Part shown: positions 41,715 to 51,492 of the stretch, piece after piece
Layout: every line of letters starts with the position of its first letter
Position numbering within the stretch: the first letter of the stretch is position 1
Assembly: GCA_035604455.1 (NCBI GenBank)
Contig: DATNIM010000042.1
Location: forward strand, 62,001-126,000
Length of the DNA stretch: 64,000 nt
Source of the DNA: AG25 sp035604455
Lineage (GTDB): Bacteria > Gemmatimonadota > Gemmatimonadetes > Gemmatimonadales > GWC2-71-9
Direction: 5' to 3'
Notes under the pieces: model-generated
Told to the model about the DNA's origin: nothing
Database searches by the model: none
What the model saw: only the letters and a program-made list of their open reading frames with translations
Made by a program: the position numbers and the translations under genes

Positions 41715-44183
41715 GTGATCGTCATCGCCCCCACGCGCGCGGCGTGCGAGACGATCGAGCTCGCGCTCGGTCTCAATCTCGACACGGTGCTCGAGCGGGA
41801 GCACGGCGCGGATATCCGGCGGCTCGCCGCGTCGGGGCTCGGGTTCGGGATCGTGGCGGGCACGGGCACCGGCAAGACGCTCGCCATCCGCCCCATCGCA
41901 GAGACCCTGCTCGGCAGCCCCTTGAAGGTCGGCGTCGTAAACAGAGAGCGGGAAGCGACCCCCGAGACTCCCACCTGGAACGTGGTGATCGTGACCACGG
42001 GTATCGCGCGACGCTGGTTTGAAGACGGCCTGATCACGCGCTGGGACACTCTGGTGGTGGATGAGATCCACCAGACCTCGGCCGAGCTCGAGCTCTGCCT
42101 CGCTCTCGGGAAACGGGCCCGGTGCCGCTTCATCTGGCTCTCGGCCACCGTGGACCCCAAGGTCTACGCCACCTACCTCGAATCGGCGGAAGTCCTCGAA
42201 ACCCGGGCCTTTGACCCCGCCCTGGCCGCCTCGGTGAGCATCGTACCCAAGCGGCCCGCCGAATTCCTGGATGAGCGGTTCGTGCGAGGGGTGATTCGGG
42301 AGCGCCGGGGGGTGGCCGTCTTCGTACCTACCCGGGCCGAGGTAGAGCAACTGGCGAAGGAACTGGGTGACCGCTGGCAGGCCCTGACCACCGCGTTCTA
42401 CCACGGGGGGGAGCCGATCCGGGTCATCCGACCCTTCCTGGACGGGGCCATGGGGCGTCCGTTCCTCCTCACGATGACGGCTGCCGGCCAATCGGCTTTG
42501 AACATCCGAGGCCTCGACACCGTAGTCATTTACGATGCGCGCTACACCAACGTCGTCCAACGTGGCCAGAACGTGCTGACCCGCCTCTACCTCGGGGCCA
42601 ACGAGATCCTCCAGATGGCCGGTCGGGTGCACGGCCGGGTCGAGGGCGGGGAAGTCTTCATTCTGACGGACCGGGACCTGGCTTTTGACGCGCTCCGGCC
42701 GGCGCCACCGGAATTCCAGCTTGCGGGGGACGCCGAGCGGGTCGCCATCACCTGCGCCGCCCTCGGGGTAGACGCGACCGAGTTGGACCTCCCCGTGCCG
42801 CTGGACCGGCGGGCTTACCGCTCGGCCGTGGCAATCCTCGCCGAGCGCGGGCTCGTCGAGGGCAAGCGGCTGACGACCTATGGCCGCGAAGTCGAGGCGA
42901 TGCCCGTCGAGCGGCCCTGGGGAGAGCTCCTCTACCACGCGGACCCGGATCTCCTGCCCGCGGTGGCGGTCGCGGCGTGCGTCGAGTCGCTCCACCGCAT
43001 GACCCGCGACGAGCGAAACCTCACCGGTCTCATCGTCCCCGGCTCGGATCATCTCACCGTCTACAACGTGTATGCCGAAGCCGTGAACCGGCACGGGTAT
43101 GTGGGCGAGGTCTACGGTCTGTCACGCCACGTGTTCGGGGAGACGATCGACGGCTGGGCTGAGCACCGAGGGGTTTTGGTCAAGGTCGTCGAGGACGTGG
43201 CACTCGGCATGGCTTCCGTGTACCGCCAGATCGAGCGCCCCCTTCCCGCCACGCTCGCCTACGCAGACGACAAGATGCGCGGGGAGTTCGCGGACCTCGT
43301 GGCGAAGGTGATGCCGTTCGACCTCGTGATTGATGAAGCAACGGCCGACGGCCGTGAGGCGCGGGTGAGCCGGAGCTCCGTCTGCGGCAGCTGGGGCGCG
43401 ATTGCCGGCACCCTCCGCTACTTCGCCGATCGCTTCGGGGTCGCACGCGCGAGCATCGAAGGCACGCAGTTGCCCGAGCACGCGATCCGTCGCTACGCGC
43501 GCCGTGGCGCGCCGCGGGTCAGCTACGAGGCCGGCCGGCGTCGGGCGGGACTCGTGTTGAGCTACGAGGTCACCTACTGGGGCTTCGTGCTCGAACGTGA
43601 GTCCGAGCCGCTCGCGAGCCCGTTTCCCGAGCAGCACGCGGCTGGCGCTCGGGCCGCGCTCGCGACGGCGCTGCGCGGCGGAGCCACGCTGCACCCCGAT
43701 CAAACCCGCGTCCGGCGGGCCCTCGAGCGCCTGGACTTCTACTGGCGACGCTCGGGCGGGATGCTCGCAGCGGCGGACCCGGAGCGCGGCGCGGCCGCAC
43801 TCGAAGCCGAGCTTGCCCAGGTGCACTCCTGGGACGAGTTCCTGAATACGAGACTCTCGATAGACGTAGACGGACTGATCTCCGCGCCCGCGCGGACCGC
43901 GCTCGACGAGCTGCCGGCCTCCGTGCACCTGCTCGGTGACCGGGTCCCGCTGTCCTACGAAGTCGAGCCGGCGGGGGGAGTCGTCCGCCTGAGACTCAAG
44001 GAGGGCCAGGCCCGCCGGCTCAAGGAACGAGATCTGCCGACGCTTGATCGCCCGGTGCGTTTCACTGTGCTTCGGGGAGCGAGGGAGGCCGTTCGGGCGG
44101 ACGGGCTTGAGGATCTTCGCCGTCAACTGGCTGCCCTGCCGCAGGCCGAGCGGCGGGCGCGAGGAGGCCGCCGGCGGCGTTAA
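41715..44183 (+). CDS. DEIH-box superfamily 2 helicase
   Basis: 822 residues. Motif I GTGTGKT is at residues 49-55 and the Walker B box DEIH at 116-119, with SATV about 25 residues later. Motif VI reads QMAGRVHGR. The order and spacing resemble DEAH RNA helicases of the HrpA/HrpB type, but the C-terminal half is not clearly HrpB-like; it has conserved EGTQLPEHAIRRYARRGAPRVSYEAGRR and ends with an Arg-rich tail. No start codon is available earlier in this frame until the SelW gene, so the GTG at 41715 is used. It may be cotranscribed with the SelW gene 77 bases upstream. Substrate (RNA or DNA) is unknown. Confidence 0.8.
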   Translation: MIVIAPTRAACETIELALGLNLDTVLEREHGADIRRLAASGLGFGIVAGTGTGKTLAIRPIAETLLGSPLKVGVVNREREATPETPTWNVVIVTTGIARRWFEDGLITRWDTLVVDEIHQTSAELELCLALGKRARCRFIWLSATVDPKVYATYLESAEVLETRAFDPALAASVSIVPKRPAEFLDERFVRGVIRERRGVAVFVPTRAEVEQLAKELGDRWQALTTAFYHGGEPIRVIRPFLDGAMGRPFLLTMTAAGQSALNIRGLDTVVIYDARYTNVVQRGQNVLTRLYLGANEILQMAGRVHGRVEGGEVFILTDRDLAFDALRPAPPEFQLAGDAERVAITCAALGVDATELDLPVPLDRRAYRSAVAILAERGLVEGKRLTTYGREVEAMPVERPWGELLYHADPDLLPAVAVAACVESLHRMTRDERNLTGLIVPGSDHLTVYNVYAEAVNRHGYVGEVYGLSRHVFGETIDGWAEHRGVLVKVVEDVALGMASVYRQIERPLPATLAYADDKMRGEFADLVAKVMPFDLVIDEATADGREARVSRSSVCGSWGAIAGTLRYFADRFGVARASIEGTQLPEHAIRRYARRGAPRVSYEAGRRRAGLVLSYEVTYWGFVLERESEPLASPFPEQHAAGARAALATALRGGATLHPDQTRVRRALERLDFYWRRSGGMLAAADPERGAAALEAELAQVHSWDEFLNTRLSIDVDGLISAPARTALDELPASVHLLGDRVPLSYEVEPAGGVVRLRLKEGQARRLKERDLPTLDRPVRFTVLRGAREAVRADGLEDLRRQLAALPQAERRARGGRRRR

Positions 44184-44252
44184 CACCGCCCCGCCTGGCG
44201 AGTCCCTACTCTGATACGAACCTCGAACCCGAATGGGGTTGCTGAGACGCAT

Positions 44253-44711
44253 ATGACGCCGAGAGACAAGCCAGCGCCGACTGCGCCGCTCGCCGTTGCG
44301 CCGCTGGGCCAAGCCGTGATGGAGTCGTTCGCCGAGGGCATCGTCGTCTTCGATACCGCCGGGCGGTTGGTGTACGCCAACGAGCACGCCAAGCGCGCTC
44401 TTGGAGTGGAAGACGACGCAGCGCTGCCCCGCTCGGAAGCCCTGCGCGCGAGGCTGGGGGTGATGGGCGGCCGGACGACACCGCTCCGGGCAGGTGGGGC
44501 GACCCTAGGGGAAGCCGTGTTCCTCCCGAGGAACGACAACGCCCGCACGCTCGCCGAACGCGAGCGCCAGGCGATCGTCGATACGCTCGAGGCCACGGGT
44601 GGCCGGCTGGCCGAAGCAGCGCGCCGGCTGGGCATCAGCCGTACGACCCTGTGGCGCCGACTCAAGGCCTATGGCCTGCGCCCGACCAACGGCGACGGCC
44701 GACCCGAATAG
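44253..44711 (+). CDS. PAS domain protein with Fis-type HTH
   Basis: 152 residues. The N-terminal PAS-like segment is VMESFAEGIVVFDTAGRLVYANEHAKRALG (about 24-53). The C-terminal 45 residues form a Fis-type HTH: ERERQAIVDTLEATGGRLAEAARRLGISRTTLWRRLKAYGL. Such a pair is typical of the regulatory and DNA-binding ends of NtrC-type activators, but there is no AAA+ domain, so it cannot drive sigma-54 open complex formation itself. Likely a small one-component regulator. It stands between the helicase and a lipoprotein on the same strand. Confidence 0.85.
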   Translation: MTPRDKPAPTAPLAVAPLGQAVMESFAEGIVVFDTAGRLVYANEHAKRALGVEDDAALPRSEALRARLGVMGGRTTPLRAGGATLGEAVFLPRNDNARTLAERERQAIVDTLEATGGRLAEAARRLGISRTTLWRRLKAYGLRPTNGDGRPE

Positions 44712-44789
44712 CACTCGCCGGACGCTCGCGCCCCGAGCGTCCCCAGCCTAAGCTTCCCGGCGCCCCCGGCCGAAGAACGCGGGGAGCGT

Positions 44790-45290
44790 ATGCCCAGAAC
44801 ATCAGCTGTCGCCCTCGCTTTGGGGCTCGGTCTTGCGACTGCTGCCGGTTGCGCGCGCCGCACAGCTGCGCCGCGCACGCTCAACGCCGCGCTCATTCTC
44901 CTTCCCCACGACACCGTGCCGATCCACGCGTCGGCCTCCGCGCACCCCTGCGCAACCGGAGCGGGCATGCTCTTCGTCGGGATCGACGGCGGCGTGGGCG
45001 TCCTCGCCTGGACCAGCGCGGACAAGGCCCTCGCGAGCGGGGATTACCCGATCCTGACGCGGGGCGACACGACGACGCGGCGGGGCGCGAAGGCCTCGGT
45101 GCGTTTCATGAGCGGGGCAGCGGGTCGAGGCGTCACGCTCGATAGCGGTACCGTGACGCTCACGCTCGGCGACCGTGTCGGCGCGCGCGTCCGCGGCTCG
45201 GGGCTTGAGCCCGCGGCCGGCCGCCGAGCGATGCTCGATGCGGAGTTCCGCCCCGTCCCGCTCGCTCGCGACTCGGTCGCGTGCCAATAG
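44790..45290 (+). CDS. Putative lipoprotein
   Basis: 166 residues. The N-terminus MPRTSAVALALGLGLATAAGC is a lipoprotein signal peptide with Cys21 as the acylated residue. The mature part is beta-rich with GAGMLFVGIDGGVGVLAW and VTLDSGTVTLTLGDRVGARV. I do not recognise a domain; the pattern fits a small beta-sandwich in the outer membrane or periplasm. It follows the PAS-Fis gene by 78 bases and precedes ispH by 37 bases. Confidence 0.7.
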   Translation: MPRTSAVALALGLGLATAAGCARRTAAPRTLNAALILLPHDTVPIHASASAHPCATGAGMLFVGIDGGVGVLAWTSADKALASGDYPILTRGDTTTRRGAKASVRFMSGAAGRGVTLDSGTVTLTLGDRVGARVRGSGLEPAAGRRAMLDAEFRPVPLARDSVACQ

Positions 45291-45327
45291 CTCTGCCTTC
45301 GTGTTAAGGCGGGGTTAGATTCCCCTC

Positions 45328-46527
45328 GTGGAGACCTACTTCCGCCGCGGTTTTGGGCTGAAAAGGGAGATCGAGGGCGCCCTTGCGACCGACTACTACA
45401 GCAGGGTCGTGGACGCGGTGCGCGCCCGTGGGTTCGCGCTCGACGTCGGCGACCTCACGTTCAGGCTCGCAGGAGAGTTCGGCTTCTGCTACGGGGTGGA
45501 CCGCGCCGTCGAGTACGCCTACGAGACGCGGGCCAAGTTCCCCGACCGACGGCTCTTTCTGGTCGGCGAGATCATTCACAACCCTCACGTGAACACGAAG
45601 CTCCGCGACATGGGCGTCGAGTGCCTGCGCCACGGACCCGGTGAGGACTTCGAATTCTCCGCAGTCGGGGCGGGAGACGTGGTGATTCTGCCCGCGTTCG
45701 GCGTCACGGTGCAGGACTTCGAGCGACTGCGGGCGATCGGGTGCGTGCTGGTCGATACGACGTGCGGCTCGGTGCTGAACGTCTGGAAGCGGGTGGATGC
45801 CTATGCCCGAGACGGCTTCACGGCCTTGATCCACGGCAAGCACTATCACGAGGAAACGAAGGCCACGGCGAGCCAGGTCACGAAGTACCCGGGGGGTCGC
45901 TACCTCGTGGTGCGCGACCTGGACGATACGGCTGTCGTCTGCCGCTACATCGAATCAGGGGGGCACGCGGGGGCGTTGGCGCGCCGGTTTGCCGGCAAGG
46001 TGTCGCCCGGGTTCGACCCCGCGTCGGACCTGGTACGCGTGGGAATCGCGAACCAGACCACGATGCTCTCGGGTGAGTCGCTCGCCATCGCAGCCGAGGT
46101 GAGAAAGAGCATGGCCAAGCGCTACGGCGAGGAGATGCTCGACCAACACTTCCGCAGCTTCGACACGATCTGCTCGGCGACGCAGGACCGCCAGGACGCG
46201 GTCTTGAAACTGATCGCCGAGCCTCTCGATCTGATGGTGGTGATCGGCGGCTACAACTCGAGCAACACCACCCATCTCGCCGCGATCTGCGAGCCGCGCG
46301 TCCAGACCTATCACATCGAGGACGCGATGTGCGTGGACCCCGAAACCCAGACGATCCGCTTCCGTCCGGTCGGCGCAGACCGGGAGGCGAGCCGCCGCGA
46401 CTGGCTCCCCCCGGGGGCGCGCACGATCGGCATCACGGCCGGGGCGTCGACGCCGAACAACAAGATCGGCGAGACGATCGAGCGCATCGCCGCCACCCGC
46501 GGAGCGTCGCTGACCGCCCTCGTCTAG
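45328..46527 (+). CDS. ispH: 4-hydroxy-3-methylbut-2-enyl diphosphate reductase, long form
   Basis: Last enzyme of the methylerythritol phosphate pathway. The 399-residue protein carries the three Cys that bind the 4Fe-4S cluster: C54 in FGFCYGVDRA, C146 in DTTCGSV and C282 in TICSATQDRQDA. The HNPHVN, HGKHYHEETKAT and GYNSSNTTHL motifs are in order. The extended N-terminus and insertion regions match the long (cyanobacterial/plant-like) form rather than the ~310-residue E. coli form. The start codon is a GTG preceded by a weak GGGG site. No other isoprenoid gene is near. Confidence 0.93.
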   Translation: METYFRRGFGLKREIEGALATDYYSRVVDAVRARGFALDVGDLTFRLAGEFGFCYGVDRAVEYAYETRAKFPDRRLFLVGEIIHNPHVNTKLRDMGVECLRHGPGEDFEFSAVGAGDVVILPAFGVTVQDFERLRAIGCVLVDTTCGSVLNVWKRVDAYARDGFTALIHGKHYHEETKATASQVTKYPGGRYLVVRDLDDTAVVCRYIESGGHAGALARRFAGKVSPGFDPASDLVRVGIANQTTMLSGESLAIAAEVRKSMAKRYGEEMLDQHFRSFDTICSATQDRQDAVLKLIAEPLDLMVVIGGYNSSNTTHLAAICEPRVQTYHIEDAMCVDPETQTIRFRPVGADREASRRDWLPPGARTIGITAGASTPNNKIGETIERIAATRGASLTALV

Positions 46528-46572
46528 GGTCGATTCGGAGCAGCTTCGGGAAATCTTCGCCATATTTCGACG

Positions 46573-49500
46573 ATGATGCTCACGGGCTTTCATCCCGCCG
46601 TCGCCCGGTGGTTCACCGAGCGCTTCCAGGCGCCGACCGAGCCGCAGCGGCGTGCGTGGCCCGTGATTCAGGATGGCCGGGACGCCCTGATCGCCGCTCC
46701 GACGGGCTCGGGCAAGACGTTCGCGGCCTTCCTCACGGCGATCGACGGACTGCTGCGCCAGGCCCTCGCCGGCACCCTGCCGGACGAAATCCAGGTCCTC
46801 TACATCTCGCCGCTCAAGGCGCTCTCGAACGACGTCCAGAAGAACCTGGCCGAGCCGCTCGTGGCGATCTCGGCCGCGGCCGAAGCGTTCGGGTTGCCGC
46901 CCGTCTCGATCAGGACGCTCGTGCGCACGGGCGACACGCCGGCCAACGACCGGCAGGCGATGCGCCGGCGGCCGCCGCACATCCTGGTCACGACGCCCGA
47001 GTCGCTCTACCTCCTCCTCACGTCGGAGCGTGCGCGCGATCTGCTGAGGACCGTGCGCACGGTGATCGTCGACGAGATCCACGCGGTCGCTCGCGACAAG
47101 CGCGGCAGCCATCTCGCGCTCTCGCTCGAGCGGCTCGGGGCGCTCACCGGCCGGCCCGCGCAACGGATCGGACTCTCGGCGACGCAGCGGCCGATCGAGG
47201 AGATCGCGCGGTTCCTCGTGGGTTCGCGCGCGCCCCTCCCTGAGATCATCGACGCGGGCCACCACCGCACACTCGATCTCGCGATCGAGATCCCGGGGTC
47301 GCCCCTCGAAGCCGTGATGGCGGGCGAAGTGTGGGAGGAGATCTACGACCGCCTGGCCGAGCTCATCGGGGCGCACCGTACCACGCTCGTCTTCGTGAAC
47401 ACGCGGCGGCTTGCCGAGCGCGTGGCGATGCACCTCTCCGAACGGCTCGGGGCGGAGTTCGTCACGTCGCACCACGGCAGCCTGTCCAAGGAAAAGCGGC
47501 TGGACGCTGAAACCCGCCTCAAGGAGGGGAAGCTTCGAGCGCTCGTCGCCACGGCGTCGCTCGAGCTCGGGTTGGACATCGGCTCAGTCGACTTAGTCTG
47601 CCAGATCGGCTCGACGCGGGCCATTTCCACGCTGCTGCAGCGGGTGGGACGGGCGGGCCATCACCTCGAGGCCGTCCCGAAAGGCCGGATGTTCCCGCTC
47701 TCGCGCGACGAGCTGCTCGAGTGCGCGGCGCTCGTGCGCGCGGTGCGCGCCGGGGACCTGGACCGGCTGATCATCCCCGAGCGGCCGCTCGACATTCTCG
47801 CGCAACAGCTCATCGCCACGGTCGCGTGCGAGGAATGGTCCGAGGACGCGCTCTACGAGCTCGTCTGCGGGGCCGCGCCCTACCGCGATCTCCTCCGCAA
47901 GGACTTTGACGACGTCGTCCGGATGCTGGCCGAGGGCTTCACGACGCGCCGGGGCCGCCGCGGCGCCTACATCCACTACGACGCCGTGAACCGTCGCCTG
48001 CGGGCCCGCCGCGGCGCCCGGCTCGCGGCCATCACGTCGGGCGGCGCGATCCCGGATATCGGTGACTACCGGGTGGTCCTCGAGCCTGCGGAGATCTTTG
48101 TCGGCACGCTGAACGAGGACTTTGCGATAGAGAGCACGCCCGGGGATGTGTTCCAACTCGGCAATACGTCCTACCTGATCCGGAAGATCGAGTCCGGACA
48201 AGTGCGCGTGGTCGACGCCCGAGGCCGGCCGCCCTCGATCCCGTTCTGGCTCGGCGAAGCGCCCGGACGCACCGCCGAGCTTTCGGTCGCGCTGTCCGCC
48301 TTGCGGCGCGACCTCGAGGGGCGGCTCGGCGATCCTCGGGCCGCGATCGAGTGGCTCGTGGCCGAGACCGGGCTCACCGAGCCCGCCGCCCGCCAGGCGG
48401 TCGAGTACTTGGGCGCGGCCAAGGCCGTCCTCGGCGTCATTCCGACGCAGGAGACCCTCGTCCTCGAGCGTTTCTTCGACGAGGCGGGCGGGATGCAGCT
48501 CGTGCTGCACGCTCCCTTCGGGAGCCGCGTGAACCGCGCGTGGGGGCTCGCGCTCAGGAAGCGCTTCTGCCGCAGCTTCAACTTCGAGCTGCAGGCGGCC
48601 GCGACCGAGGACGCGATCGTGCTCTCGCTTGGTCCCCAGCACAGCTTTGCGCTGGAAGAGGTGTTTCACTACTTGCCGCCCGCCACGGCGGAAGAGATTC
48701 TCGTCCAGGCGATGCTCGTCGCCCCGATGTTCGCTACGCGCTGGCGCTGGAACGTGACGCGGGCGCTCGCCGTGCTCCGAAACCGCAGCGGCCGGAAGGT
48801 CCCGACACCGCTCCAGCGCATGGAGGCGGAGGACCTGGTCGCGGCGATCTTCCCCGATCAGCTCGCCTGCCCCGAGAACCTGATGGGCGATCGCGAGATC
48901 CCGGACCATCCGCTGGTGAAGCAGACCATTTCGGATTGCCTCATCGAAGCGATGGATTTTCCGGCGCTCAAGGCCGTGCTCGAGCGTCTCGCGCGCGGCG
49001 AGCTCACGCTCGTGGCCCGTGACACGCCCGAGCCCTCGCCCCTCTCGCACGAAGTCCTGAACGCGAAGCCGTACGCCTTCCTGGACGACGCGCCGCTCGA
49101 GGAGCGCCGGACCCAGGCGGTGCTCACGCGTCGGAGTCTCGACACGAAGACGGCCGAGGAGTTCGGGCGGCTTGATCGCGCGGCGATCGAGCGGGTGCGC
49201 CGGGAAGCGTGGCCGGAAGTGGCAAGCGCAGACGAGCTGCACGACGCGCTGCTCGTCATGGGCGCTCTGCCGGCGGCGGATGCTGAATCCTGGCAGTCCT
49301 ACTTCGATGAGCTCGTGCGCACGGGCCGGGCGGGGACGCTACGGCACGTCACGCCGCTGTGGATCGCGACCGAACGCCTGCCCATGGTGTCGGCCGCGTT
49401 CCCCGGTGCGGAATGCGAGCCGCGGCTCCGCGCCCTGCCCACGACCGAGCGCTGGACTGACGAGACCTCGTTGTGCGAGCTCGTGCGGGGCCGCCTCGAG

Positions 49501-50871
49501 GTTGTGGGCCCGACGACCGCCGAGGCGCTCGCCCGGGCATTCGGGGTCGTGTGCGGGCGGGTGGACTTGGCGCTGGCCGCGCTCGAGCACGAAGGATTCG
49601 TGCTCCGCGGCCGGTTCACGCCGGGGTGCGGTGAGCTCGAGTGGTGCGAGCGGCGGCTCCTCGCGCGCATCCATCGGTACACGCTCGATCGGCTGCGGAG
49701 CGAGATCGAGCCCGTCACCGCGGCCGACTTCATGCGGTTCCTCGCGCGGTGGCAGCGTGTGACGACGGAGCATCGAGCGGAGGGCCCAGACGGGCTCGCC
49801 GCGGTGCTGGCACTGCTCGACGGCTACGAAGCACCCGCGGCCGCCTGGGAGTCGGAGATCCTGCCAGCGCGGCTCGGCGACTACGACCCGCTGTGGCTCG
49901 ACGGGCTGTGCCTCTCGGGGGAGATGAGCTGGGGCCGGCTGTCGGTGGGGTCGGGGACCGCGCGCTCGCCCGTGCGCTCGACGCCCGTCGCGCTGTTCCG
50001 GCGCGAGCGCGCCGCACTCTGGCGGTCGCTCGCGAGCGCGCCGGACCCGGCCGCGCTTCCCCTGACCCACGCCGGCCGGGAGGTCTTCCAGGCCCTCGAG
50101 AGTCGCGGCGCCTCGTTCTTCGGAGACCTGGTAACGGCGACGGGGCTCCTGCGGACGGAGGTGGAGAACGGACTGGCGGAGCTCGCGGCGTCGGGACTGG
50201 TCGCCTCGGACAGCTTTGCGGGCCTGAGGGTCCTCCTCGTGCCCTCCGAGCGGCGGCGTCCCGTCGCGGGGTTCCGGCGCAGCCGCTCGGCACCGTTCGG
50301 AATCGAGACCGCGGGCCGCTGGTCGCTCGTGCGACACTCGAGCGCGGCGAGCGCAGACCAGACGGCCGAGGTCGTGGCCCGCCAGCTCCTCACCCGATAC
50401 GGCGTCATCTTCCGCCGGCTCCTCGCCCGCGAGGCCTTGTTGCCACCGTGGCGGGACCTGCTGCGGGCCTGCCGCCGGCTCGAAGCCCGCGGCGAGATCC
50501 GCGGCGGACGGTTCGTGGGGGGGGTTTCAGGCGAGCAGTACGCGCTGCCCGAAGCGGTGGGCACGCTGCGCGCCGTGCGGCGCGACGCCCCGACGGGCGA
50601 GCTCGTGTGTGTGAGCGGGGCGGATCCCTTGAACCTGGTCGGCATCCTCACCCCGGGCGAGCTCGTGCCCGCGCTCGCCACCCATCGCATCCTCTTCCGC
50701 GACGGCATCCCCGTCGCGATCCGCGCCGCCGAGCGGGGCCCCGACCGCCGCCGGGAGCGCTACCTCGTCCCGACGACCCCGGAAGAGGAAACTCTCTTCC
50801 AGCAGACGCTCACGCGCGGACGCATGGTCCCCCTCGTTCGCAGGTACCTCGGTAAGACGGCTCGCGGCTAG
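46573..50871 (+). CDS. lhr: Lhr-type large DEAD/DEAH helicase
   Basis: 1432 residues, close to the usual length of Lhr. Motif I APTGSGKT is at residues 42-49, DEIH at 167-170, and SATQRPIEEIARFL is motif III. The helicase core is followed by the Lhr winged-helix and DEAD-associated regions (LVCQIGSTRAISTLLQRVGRAGHHLEAVPKGR, then long beta-rich and helical C-terminal parts). Lhr unwinds DNA and RNA:DNA hybrids and is linked to DNA repair. The start at 46573 (MM) is near a weak site. The neighbouring msrA, mutM and mutasome genes suggest a repair context. Confidence 0.92.
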   Translation: MMLTGFHPAVARWFTERFQAPTEPQRRAWPVIQDGRDALIAAPTGSGKTFAAFLTAIDGLLRQALAGTLPDEIQVLYISPLKALSNDVQKNLAEPLVAISAAAEAFGLPPVSIRTLVRTGDTPANDRQAMRRRPPHILVTTPESLYLLLTSERARDLLRTVRTVIVDEIHAVARDKRGSHLALSLERLGALTGRPAQRIGLSATQRPIEEIARFLVGSRAPLPEIIDAGHHRTLDLAIEIPGSPLEAVMAGEVWEEIYDRLAELIGAHRTTLVFVNTRRLAERVAMHLSERLGAEFVTSHHGSLSKEKRLDAETRLKEGKLRALVATASLELGLDIGSVDLVCQIGSTRAISTLLQRVGRAGHHLEAVPKGRMFPLSRDELLECAALVRAVRAGDLDRLIIPERPLDILAQQLIATVACEEWSEDALYELVCGAAPYRDLLRKDFDDVVRMLAEGFTTRRGRRGAYIHYDAVNRRLRARRGARLAAITSGGAIPDIGDYRVVLEPAEIFVGTLNEDFAIESTPGDVFQLGNTSYLIRKIESGQVRVVDARGRPPSIPFWLGEAPGRTAELSVALSALRRDLEGRLGDPRAAIEWLVAETGLTEPAARQAVEYLGAAKAVLGVIPTQETLVLERFFDEAGGMQLVLHAPFGSRVNRAWGLALRKRFCRSFNFELQAAATEDAIVLSLGPQHSFALEEVFHYLPPATAEEILVQAMLVAPMFATRWRWNVTRALAVLRNRSGRKVPTPLQRMEAEDLVAAIFPDQLACPENLMGDREIPDHPLVKQTISDCLIEAMDFPALKAVLERLARGELTLVARDTPEPSPLSHEVLNAKPYAFLDDAPLEERRTQAVLTRRSLDTKTAEEFGRLDRAAIERVRREAWPEVASADELHDALLVMGALPAADAESWQSYFDELVRTGRAGTLRHVTPLWIATERLPMVSAAFPGAECEPRLRALPTTERWTDETSLCELVRGRLEVVGPTTAEALARAFGVVCGRVDLALAALEHEGFVLRGRFTPGCGELEWCERRLLARIHRYTLDRLRSEIEPVTAADFMRFLARWQRVTTEHRAEGPDGLAAVLALLDGYEAPAAAWESEILPARLGDYDPLWLDGLCLSGEMSWGRLSVGSGTARSPVRSTPVALFRRERAALWRSLASAPDPAALPLTHAGREVFQALESRGASFFGDLVTATGLLRTEVENGLAELAASGLVASDSFAGLRVLLVPSERRRPVAGFRRSRSAPFGIETAGRWSLVRHSSAASADQTAEVVARQLLTRYGVIFRRLLAREALLPPWRDLLRACRRLEARGEIRGGRFVGGVSGEQYALPEAVGTLRAVRRDAPTGELVCVSGADPLNLVGILTPGELVPALATHRILFRDGIPVAIRAAERGPDRRRERYLVPTTPEEETLFQQTLTRGRMVPLVRRYLGKTARG

Positions 50872-50882
50872 CGCTTGCTCGG

Positions 50883-51431
50883 TCAGGCGACCGAGTGCTT
50901 GAGGAGGCGGGAGTACGCTTTGCGAAGCTTCGCCACCTTGGGCGCGATGACGGCGCGGCAGTAGGCTTGCTCGGGGTTCCGCCGGAAGTAGTCTTTGTGG
51001 TACTCCTCGGCCGGATAGAACCGCTCGTAGGGAACGAGCTCGGTCACGATCGGGTCGTCGAACACGCCTTCGGCTTTGAGCTCGGCGATGACGCGCTTCG
51101 CCTCTTCGTGCTGGGCCTCGCCGTGGTAGAAGATCGCCGAGCGATATTGAGTGCCGACGTCGCCGCCCTGGCGGTTCAAGGTCGTGGGATCGTGGATTCC
51201 GAAGAAGACGTGCAGCAGATCCCCGTAGCTTGCGATCGACGGGTCGAACGTGACCTGCACGACCTCCGCGTGCCCCGTGGTCCCGGAGCAGACTGCCTTG
51301 TAGGAGGGGTTCGGGTCGTCGCCTCCCGCGAACCCGGACTCGACGCGCTCGACCCCGCGCAGCTCGCTGAACGCGGCCTCGAGACACCAGAAGCACCCGC
51401 CCGCCAAGGTCGCCACTTCATGCGTGCTCAT
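50883..51431 (-). CDS. msrA: Peptide methionine sulfoxide reductase MsrA
   Basis: 182 residues. The catalytic motif GCFWC (C13 and C16) is near the N-terminus, followed by GFAGGDDPNPSYKAVCSGTTGHAEVVQV and the HDPTTLNRQGGDVGTQYRS motif. Reduces methionine-S-sulfoxide in damaged proteins. It converges with lhr (11 bases between the stops) and diverges from the mutM-like gene with about 60 bases between the starts. No MsrB is fused. Confidence 0.96.
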   Translation of the reverse strand: MSTHEVATLAGGCFWCLEAAFSELRGVERVESGFAGGDDPNPSYKAVCSGTTGHAEVVQVTFDPSIASYGDLLHVFFGIHDPTTLNRQGGDVGTQYRSAIFYHGEAQHEEAKRVIAELKAEGVFDDPIVTELVPYERFYPAEEYHKDYFRRNPEQAYCRAVIAPKVAKLRKAYSRLLKHSVA

Positions 51432-51492
51432 ACGCCCGCCTTTCTCGTTTCAAGCTCGCGCCGTCCCGCGAGCGGTGAAAGGGGTGTCGCGA

